Source of the DNA: Deltaproteobacteria bacterium | Lineage (GTDB): Bacteria; Desulfobacterota; DSM-4660; Desulfatiglandales; HGW-15 | Assembly (NCBI GenBank): GCA_016931115.1 | Contig: JAFGFM010000237.1 | Span: 1-38,724 of the forward strand | Direction: 5' to 3' | Length of the DNA: 38,724 nucleotides | In this document: piece after piece, positions 33,461-38,724 of the stretch | Layout: each line of letters starts with the position of its first letter | Numbering within the stretch: the first letter of the stretch is position 1 | Notes under the pieces: generated by a model | Seen by the model: only the letters and a program-made list of their open reading frames with translations | The model's database searches: none | Told to the model about the DNA's origin: nothing | Made by a program: the position numbers and the translations under genes

Positions 33461-33706
33461 ATGTCCCAGACTGAAATAATGGACGAATACAATAAATTAC
33501 CACCTATAGAACAGAAACAAGTAAAGGAATATATACTTTTTCTTAGATCACGTTATCAGAAACCCCTTTTAACAAATATAAAAAAATCCGGGGATGTAAA
33601 GGACGAACCGTTTATTGGTATTTGGAAAGACCGTGATGATATGGTAGACAGCCGGACATGGCTCAGAACTGCACGCAAATCAGAATGGAGAATTCCTAGT
33701 GCCTGA
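33461..33706 (+). CDS. Antitoxin-like protein (DUF2281/VapB type)
   Basis: This 81-residue protein starts SQTEIMDEYNKLPPIEQKQVKEYILFLRSRYQ, a helical pattern (LP...Q..V..YI.FL) seen in DUF2281-type antitoxins that partner PIN toxins. The second half ends in a region with WKDRDDMVDSRTWLR, which typically docks into the toxin. GAAAGG lies about ten bases before the ATG. Its stop overlaps the PIN gene start by eight bases (GTGCCTGA), the usual TA layout. The antitoxin looks intact, while the toxin partner is internally deleted. Confidence 0.75.
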   Translation: MSQTEIMDEYNKLPPIEQKQVKEYILFLRSRYQKPLLTNIKKSGDVKDEPFIGIWKDRDDMVDSRTWLRTARKSEWRIPSA

Positions 33707-33902
33707 TATTGTTATTATTGATACTGATATTTTGATAGATTCCGCTAATAAATACAGGTCAAGTCATGGTTTGCTTATAGCTGATGCTCTTATTGCATCT
33801 ACTGCTTTAGTGCACAACCAACCGCTGATAACCAAAAATAGAAACGATTACAAATTTATGAAAGACCTTAACCTGCTTCCTTATCCAAATCCATTTATTT
33901 GA
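33699..33902 (+). pseudogene. PIN-domain toxin (VapC-like) with internal deletion
   Basis: Only 67 residues remain of a PIN ribonuclease that is normally about 130. The start is intact (MPDIVIIDTDILIDSA, with the first catalytic aspartates). The sequence then passes directly to the C-terminal part (NKYRSSHGLLIADALIASTAL, then LITKNRNDYKFMKDLNLLPYPN), which carries the later acidic residue and the final strand. The central helices with the conserved glutamate are missing, with the frame preserved. The protein is unlikely to be an active nuclease. It starts at GTG overlapping the antitoxin gene. Confidence 0.75.
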
Positions 33903-33959
33903 TCATTTCATTTTATATCTCGCAAATATAGTTGAACAAACACGGAGACCTTTTTTTCT

Positions 33960-33980
33960 TTCCCACGATCATCGTGGGAA
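33960..33980. repeat. REP-like palindrome TTCCCACGAT-C-ATCGTGGGAA
   Basis: A perfect 10-bp stem with a single-base centre follows a T-run. Sequences of the form TTCCCACG...CGTGGGAA are familiar as dispersed palindromes in many bacteria. It may also end transcription of the TA remnant. Confidence 0.6.
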
Positions 33981-34076
33981 CATCTGATTTGAGGCTCCGC
34001 ATCTTGTACCAAAAAATAATGACCACTGGTAATAAATTGCTATCTGATTATTCTTTCAATCACCCCATAAAAATAC

Positions 34077-34126
34077 AAGGCAGTCAAAGATATTAACCTT
34101 CAACCGCCCTGATATTACTGCTTCTC
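34077..34126 (+). repeat. Right copy of the imperfect direct repeat
   Basis: AAGGCAGTCAAAGATATTAA...TGCTTCTC, the ungapped partner of 33289-33338, lies about 790 bases away on the other side of the toxin-antitoxin remnant. Confidence 0.7.
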
Positions 34127-34206
34127 AGAAGTAATTTGATTTTTCACGATCGTTCCTTACTCATTTTTACCCGACGATCTTCCGCGCGCCCAAGTACATG
34201 TGCTGT

Positions 34207-34620
34207 TTAGCAAAAATATGATTTCCATAAGAATCTGGCCATAGCAAGACCAAACGCAAACAATGCACCATAAATAAAAGAATCAATTCTTAGGAGGTCT
34301 TGATCCTTTTTACTCCGCCAAGAGCCAACTAATGACATAAATACTCCAGCTATAACCGGTGTTATGAATAAATTAACAATGCGTAATATTGGATTCTTTA
34401 TCATTAGGGATGGAAAAATAAACAATGTAACTGCTCCAATAATAGCGCCCCACAATAAATAACTGATGGCGGCTAATATTGGATTGCGCCGACGCTTTCT
34501 ATTAAATGCCTCAGCGAGACTATGAAAACCAAGTTCAAATAATGCCTCTGCGAATAATTGAAGAAATATTTCTGCAATAAACTGAAATATTATTTCAAAA
34601 ATAATATCCAAATAATACAC
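34207..34620 (-). CDS. Small membrane protein of unknown function
   Basis: This 137-residue protein starts at GTG (ending 34620), 20 bases after the chimeric pseudogene's stop. It has an unusual Phe/Leu/Glu-rich N-terminal amphipathic helix (IIFEIIFQFIAEIFLQLFAEALFELGF), a basic cluster (NRKRRRN), then three hydrophobic helices: about 48-70, 78-100 and 113-132. By the positive-inside rule the RKRRR loop is cytoplasmic. No family is recognised. It may have been co-transcribed with the former signal peptidase gene. Confidence 0.65.
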   Translation of the reverse strand: MYYLDIIFEIIFQFIAEIFLQLFAEALFELGFHSLAEAFNRKRRRNPILAAISYLLWGAIIGAVTLFIFPSLMIKNPILRIVNLFITPVIAGVFMSLVGSWRSKKDQDLLRIDSFIYGALFAFGLAMARFLWKSYFC

Positions 34621-34639
34621 CCAGCAGACCCCATTGGTT

Positions 34640-35842
34640 TCATAATATTTCCCCTAGTCTTGAAAATCTTATTGAAGCAATCCTGCCAAAAACATTCCAA
34701 ACAGGAATCTTCGTGTCCCATGAAAAATATATAAAAACAGGCCTTCCAAATATCTGATCACGCCTTACCATCCCAAAATACCGGCTGTCGGATGAGTTGT
34801 CCCTGTTATCACCAAGTACGAAGTATTCACCATTCGGGATTGTAACAGGACCATAATTCCTGTTAGCCCAGTTGTAATTGCTGTTTCCCAGATATAATAT
34901 CTGATAACTCGATTTTCCAAGGGTTTCCCGGTATTCATCCGCTTCTCCTCCCTGTTCAAGCGTGACCTTTTTAATAAAATTTTAGTTTCAACCCCCACAG
35001 ATTTAAATATTATAAGATCGCCTCTTTCAGGATTATGGTTATTGTAATAACCAAGATCATAAACGAAACTATCCCCGACAAGCAGGGTCGGCATTATGCT
35101 CCAGGTGGGTATCGTACTTGTCTGGAATACATTACGTTTTGTTACTGTCTTATCAACACTGAAAGCCACCAGATTTATAACCAGAATTACTAATAAATAG
35201 ATGTGCCACCGGTTATAGCCCTTTAAACTGTAATCTCCTGATATTTTCTTTGCAGAACGTATGGCATCGAAGATAATAAACAGCCGTAGAGCAATGGAAA
35301 TTAAAAAAACAGCCAGGAAAAAAGCTAGAATAATAATCCAGTAAAAAGGCCGGGCCGGAGTTTTTAATAAAAAATGCATCAGGCTTATAAGAAATCCGCC
35401 CCAGACTGACAGGATAACATAGAGTAATAAACCTTTTGTCTCCTGACCATTATAGACTTGCCCCAGACCAGGCACTAAAAAACTTAATAACCCGGCCAGC
35501 CACCATCTTCTGCGTTTCTTGACGGACAGCCTTTTCTTATTTATAAAATTCAGGCAATGATTCCGGGCAATTGAATAAATCCATGTATTAAAGGAATATA
35601 AGGGATTATATTTATCGAGATTCCGGTACACCTTGAGCATTACATCCTGGAAAAGGTCTTCGGCATTATCCTTAACCATATTACGGATAAAGTAAACGAT
35701 TCACTGCTGATATTGGTTCCAGATCAGATTGAAAAGTTCCCTTCTGCAACCCTCGCCTCTTCTGCACTGAATAAATATCTGCCAGTTCTTGATCGGTATT
35801 TTCAAAAAAGAGTCCTTGTCCCTGTTCTATTAAATAATCACA
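34640..35842 (-). pseudogene. ECF sigma factor - signal peptidase I chimeric pseudogene
   Basis: Reading down from 35842, a sigma-70 region 2 is recognisable (TDQELADIY, CRRGEGCRRELFNLIWNQYQQ, then VYFIRNMVKDNAEDLFQDV...SFNTWIYSIARNH). It is broken by a one-base shift near 35770 and a TGA at 35701-35703. Instead of region 4 it runs in frame at NKKRLSVKKRRRWW into a signal peptidase I: GLLSFLVPGLGQVYNGQ, several membrane helices, IPTWSIMPTLLVGD, HNPERGDLIIFK. A further one-base shift near 34977-34983 separates the Ser region from FIKKV, YGPVTIPNGEYFVLGDNRDNSSDSRYFGMV and the stop at 34640. The IP[ST]GSM active-site motif has changed to IPTWSIM. It is almost certainly not functional as read. 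Confidence 0.8.
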
Positions 35843-36110
35843 TTAAATGGATTTGGATAATTCCTTATGCCTGTATATACAGATAATATATAAATTGGTT
35901 CATAAAAAGATAATATTATTTAATAAACAGTATCGAGGATCGAGAGAAAGGATTCATATCTCCGATTAGCTCTTCTTATTTTTATATCACACTTACTTTT
36001 TATTTTCATGATCTATTCGGAGATTTGACCCATCTAAAGGGCGAAATATTTTTCGCCCCTGCAAATTCCCGTCGAACAGGAGGGCCTTCGTACAGAGCGT
36101 GCACAGATGT
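35843..36110. other. Intergenic stretch between minus-strand genes
   Basis: About 270 bases of A+T-rich sequence upstream of the pseudogene contain only the terminator at 36039-36058. No intact start codon for the sigma-factor part is visible here, so its 5' end may also be lost. Confidence 0.4.
36039..36058 (-). terminator. Terminator of the FGE-like lipoprotein gene
   Basis: GGGCGAAA and TTTCGCCC form an 8-bp stem with a 4-base loop, about 50 bases after the stop at 36111. On the minus strand it is followed by a short T-run (CCCTTTAG). Confidence 0.65.
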
Positions 36111-37823
36111 CTAGTCGCAACCCTCCGCCGGACACGGTGCCGGTTCATAGGTCGATTCGCCTCCGCCTATGTAGAAATAAATCGAAGCATTTTCACCCTT
36201 TGGAATCTCTTCATCGCAGTGGCTGCCGCAGCTTACTGGGAAAACGTCGCTGTTGGACTTTTTCTGGAACAACCTGAAGTCAGCGCGCTCATACGCCTGG
36301 TATGAGTTGTGAAAGAAAAATCCATCCGGGGATAATGCATACAGGTAATCGGTTGTATATCCGCCTGGGTGCGTTATTCGCAGGAATGTGTTGTTGACTG
36401 TAAACCAGCTGCCGTTGGCGAGCATGGTCATTTGCCCCTGATTAACAGTGAACCGGAATTCGTCAGCGTCTATGTCCTTTCTGTAGTGGTGTAAACCGCC
36501 GACGCTGCTGTTGTCCTGGAACCAGCACTGGCCCGGCCCGTCGATCAGCCTCTGATCCTGTTCCTTAGCCCACTCCGGGATGTTCTCCATGTCGACCATC
36601 TTATAGTCATCCCCCGCCTCCGCGGCTAATTCCGCACCGCTCTTTAAGCCGGATATGACAGGTTTGCTTCCGCTCGCCGACTCCTTCTCTATCCTCCCAA
36701 TGTAGCCGCTGCTGAAACCAGCGTCGGAAATAAGCGTCCCTTGCGTTTTATCGAGCCAGATATAGGCAAATTTTGTGATAGAACCTGAACTTGGAACAAA
36801 CACGAAGGCGATGTTATTTGAAGTGAACCACTGACCGCTGGTGCCATTTAATACTGCAGTACCGTCCTCCCAGACCCTGAGATCAAAATTGCCAATCTTT
36901 ATAGCCCCCTCCTTCCAATGCGCATCGCTGCCTGTGATCCACCGCAGGTCACGGTAAGAATTCTCAGGCTCTTCAGGCGGGACCGGGGGGCAGAGTTCAC
37001 ACGGCGGAACATAGTCCGGCGGGAACTCCATCTCATTTGAGACGACCAGGCGCAACTGGGGGCCTATGCCGTCGATTGAACGAATGAGGCGCCCTGTTAT
37101 GTTGTCGGCACTTCCCATAATATCGCGCCGCGTTTTCTGAGTGTGTTTTCCGCTATTGGGCCCTACAGGATCAGTACCACCCGTATGCGAAAGTTCCCAG
37201 GAGTTATAGGCCCATTCTTCTCCGCTCATTGAGTTTTCACCTATGTCTTCCAGACTGCTCGAGTAATTTTTTGCCGCATACTCAAACTCAGCCTCGGTCA
37301 TCATACGATATGCCCTGCCTGTCTGATGGCTTAACTCGCAGGCGAATCTCATGGCGTCATACCAGGTCATGCTGACCATGCCACCCAAACTCTCGCCCAT
37401 AACGGCCTCCCATAAAGCTGCCGTCACCTGGTTTTTTGCAATATGATAGCTGCTGACTGTCACGCCCGGCACAGGGTTTGTATCAGGCGGGCAGCTATTA
37501 CCTTCGCACCCTAAAGTAAATGTGCCGCCAGGTATGTATATCATATCAAAGGAGACCCCGCCGACCTCTTCTGTGTAGTCCTCAGCAGGCGGTGGCTGGT
37601 TATCCAGAACAGGGGTACCGGAATTGCAAGAATTATCGAAATCACTGTCGGAATCGGCATCACCATCGGTATCATTATCGGTATCACCATCTGTGTCGCT
37701 GTCCACATTGCTTTGCCCGTTGGGGTCTTCTATATCGGAAATCTGCCCGCCACTGTCGCCGGAACATCCACATATGGCAATCGCTAACATTCCGGCAACC
37801 AAAAACAGTAATATTTTCTTCAT
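36111..37823 (-). CDS. Secreted FGE/sulfatase-modifying-factor-like lipoprotein
   Basis: This 570-residue exported protein has a signal peptide ending in the lipobox ICGC (C20). An acidic Asp/Ser/Thr linker (about 41-64, SDTDGDTDNDTDGD type) follows, then a formylglycine-generating-enzyme-like domain (about 88-280). FGE blocks are MIYIPGGTFTLGC, SSYHIAKNQVTAALWEAVMG, MVSMTWYDAMRFACELS and YRMMTEAEFEYAA. Its last block (GIGPQLRLV) is close to the family's closing GFR. The rest is two copies of a beta-rich module around GQWFTSNN (about 335) and GSWFTVNN (about 480). AGGAGG precedes the ATG. It is probably surface-anchored; enzymatic FGE activity is unproven, as most bacterial relatives are binding or structural proteins. 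Confidence 0.82.
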   Translation of the reverse strand: MKKILLFLVAGMLAIAICGCSGDSGGQISDIEDPNGQSNVDSDTDGDTDNDTDGDADSDSDFDNSCNSGTPVLDNQPPPAEDYTEEVGGVSFDMIYIPGGTFTLGCEGNSCPPDTNPVPGVTVSSYHIAKNQVTAALWEAVMGESLGGMVSMTWYDAMRFACELSHQTGRAYRMMTEAEFEYAAKNYSSSLEDIGENSMSGEEWAYNSWELSHTGGTDPVGPNSGKHTQKTRRDIMGSADNITGRLIRSIDGIGPQLRLVVSNEMEFPPDYVPPCELCPPVPPEEPENSYRDLRWITGSDAHWKEGAIKIGNFDLRVWEDGTAVLNGTSGQWFTSNNIAFVFVPSSGSITKFAYIWLDKTQGTLISDAGFSSGYIGRIEKESASGSKPVISGLKSGAELAAEAGDDYKMVDMENIPEWAKEQDQRLIDGPGQCWFQDNSSVGGLHHYRKDIDADEFRFTVNQGQMTMLANGSWFTVNNTFLRITHPGGYTTDYLYALSPDGFFFHNSYQAYERADFRLFQKKSNSDVFPVSCGSHCDEEIPKGENASIYFYIGGGESTYEPAPCPAEGCD

Positions 37824-38083
37824 TGGCTGTACCTCCTGCTATCCTGACAAAGTGAAATATTTTTGCATAATTATAGCGAAAAGGATGAAGGATGTCGAGC
37901 AACACCTTGCTCAAGAGATCCTTACTAAAGCAAATTTGTTGCTTAGCCCTGTAAAGGTTTTAAGTATAAACCTGAATATCTCTTTCTTCTTTCAACAGTG
38001 GCAAATTACATCAATCCAATATTGGCTTTTAGTTACTTTTATGGTAGTTGACATTGACCTATAACCCTAACTGAGGAGGATTT
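37824..38083. promoter_or_regulatory. Divergent promoter region of two secreted-protein genes
   Basis: These 260 bases separate the divergent FGE-like lipoprotein gene and the Cys/Asp-repeat gene, so they should hold both promoters. No clear -35/-10 pair was recognised; a shared regulator is possible. Confidence 0.35.
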
Positions 38084-38724
38084 ATGAGAATTTCTGCTCT
38101 GATATTGCTAATAATTGCGGCAGCCGGTTTCTCTTTTGCGCAGGACAGCGGAGGCAACCAAGAAAAAAAGCCCTATAACGGGGCAGCAATCATGCTTTTA
38201 CTCGAAGAGCAACCAGAAGAAAACACCGATGCTGCATGCGCTGATGGCATTGATAATGACACAGATGGTTACACTGATTGTAATGACTTTGATTGCAATG
38301 GAACTACAATATGCAATCTGGGTCCTGAAAACACTGAAGCATATTGTTCAGATGGGCTGGACAATGATCAGGACAGTTATATTGACTGTCATGATTTCGA
38401 CTGTGACGGGACCTCTGTTTGCATGGAAAATACCGAGGCTGCCTGTTCGGATGGGATTGATAATGACGTGGACGGGTTAACGGACTGTAATGACTCTGAT
38501 TGTGAAGCTACTTCCATTTGCGGACCGAAACCCGAAAATACCAATGAAGCATGTTCAGATGGGCTGGATAACGACCAGGACGGTCACACGGATTGTGCGG
38601 ATTGGGATTGTGATGCTACTGATATTTGCCCTAAACCTGAAAATACCAATAAAGCATGTTCGGATGGGCTGGACAATGATCAGGACAGTTATATTGACTG
38701 TCATGATTTCGACTGTGACGGGAC
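38084..38724 (+). CDS. Secreted Cys/Asp-rich tandem-repeat protein (cut by window edge)
   Basis: An open frame starts at ATG 38084 (GAGGAGGA seven bases upstream) and runs off the right edge, with 213 codons visible. It has a signal peptide (MRISALILLIIAAAGFSFA, cleaved before QDSGG). A short linker leads into at least five tandem units starting at 38237, 38345, 38444, 38552 and 38657 (33-36 residues apart). Each unit reads like CSDGxDNDxDGxxDCxDxDC followed by xxTxIC and a PENTxxA spacer. Four regularly spaced cysteines and clustered aspartates per unit suggest disulfide-bonded, calcium-binding modules of the DNDGDG type known from myxobacterial surface proteins. The C-terminus and any anchor lie outside the window. 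Confidence 0.8.
   Translation, partial: MRISALILLIIAAAGFSFAQDSGGNQEKKPYNGAAIMLLLEEQPEENTDAACADGIDNDTDGYTDCNDFDCNGTTICNLGPENTEAYCSDGLDNDQDSYIDCHDFDCDGTSVCMENTEAACSDGIDNDVDGLTDCNDSDCEATSICGPKPENTNEACSDGLDNDQDGHTDCADWDCDATDICPKPENTNKACSDGLDNDQDSYIDCHDFDCDG

Larger units (their letters stand above)
33903..34206. other. Intergenic region with palindrome and repeat copy (no gene seen)
   Basis: About 300 bases follow the PIN remnant. They contain a 21-base palindrome (33960-33980), a CACGGAGACC repeat fragment and the right copy of the direct repeat (34077-34126). No coding frame is supported. Confidence 0.45.

Noticed and set aside
34975-34990. Programmed ribosomal frameshift in the signal peptidase part
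   Set aside because: The same gene has another frameshift, a nonsense codon and a changed active-site motif, so decay is simpler than recoding.
38237-38724. CRISPR-like or satellite repeat at the right end
   Set aside because: The periodicity is in phase with one open reading frame carrying a signal peptide and conserved Cys/Asp residues, so it is protein repeat coding.

Overview
The window looks like an anaerobic or facultatively anaerobic bacterium of the Desulfobacterota (old Deltaproteobacteria) type. The grounds are moderate G+C, a tungsten/molybdenum aldehyde:ferredoxin oxidoreductase with its own MoaD-like protein, a UbiE/MenG quinone methyltransferase, PAS-rich and hybrid histidine kinases, a UROD-like corrinoid methyltransferase relative, and dispersed repeats of kinds common in that group. 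This assignment rests on gene content only. I see no rRNA, tRNA, CRISPR array, transposase or prophage gene.

Layout. (1) 1-3.5 kb, minus strand: eda, kdgK and uxaC form a tight uronate-catabolism operon, followed by the 5' part of a voltage-sensor ion channel cut by the window edge. (2) 3.7-8.7 kb: a YchJ/SEC-C protein, a hybrid histidine kinase, and a minus-strand operon of a lipoprotein, a standalone accessory domain and an RluA-type pseudouridine synthase. The last two look like the split halves of a protein fused elsewhere. (3) 9.25-12.3 kb, plus strand: a UROD-like methyltransferase and an MFS carrier separated by a perfect hairpin, then a small lipoprotein. (4) 12.3-17.6 kb: a zinc-ribbon gene remnant, rpiB, a gamma-carbonic anhydrase, a small beta-rich protein, a membrane histidine kinase with a degenerate ATP-binding domain, and a MoeA-like molybdopterin-binding protein. 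(5) 17.9-22.4 kb: an HD-domain/B3-B4 gene pair, converging on an operon of ubiE, a MoeB/ThiF E1-like enzyme, MoaD and an MBL-fold hydrolase. (6) 22.5-26.2 kb: a TorF-type outer-membrane protein, a NupC nucleoside transporter and a lipoprotein. (7) 26.4-33.1 kb, all minus strand: a GST-like protein, aldehyde:ferredoxin oxidoreductase, a second MoaD-like protein, a hydroxyacyl-CoA dehydrogenase/enoyl-CoA hydratase fusion with the dehydrogenase first, and a SPOR-domain membrane protein. (8) 33.2-38.7 kb: an eroded accessory region. It holds an antitoxin with an internally deleted PIN toxin between imperfect direct repeats, a membrane protein, a chimeric pseudogene joining an ECF sigma factor to signal peptidase I, a G+C-richer secreted FGE-like lipoprotein, and the start of a secreted Cys/Asp-rich tandem-repeat protein.

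How the genes fit together. The uronate enzymes cover glucuronate/galacturonate isomerisation and KDG to pyruvate plus glyceraldehyde-3-phosphate, but the reductase and dehydratase steps are not here. Four loci (MoeA-like, MoeB/ThiF plus MoaD, AOR plus a second MoaD-like) point to molybdopterin or tungstopterin chemistry. The most unusual material is the right-hand 5.5 kb, where decaying genes, repeats and repeat-rich secreted proteins lie together. No single gene set here is clearly a new system. The best candidates for follow-up are the sigma/signal-peptidase chimera, the secreted FGE-like and Cys/Asp-repeat pair, and the split pseudouridine-synthase operon.
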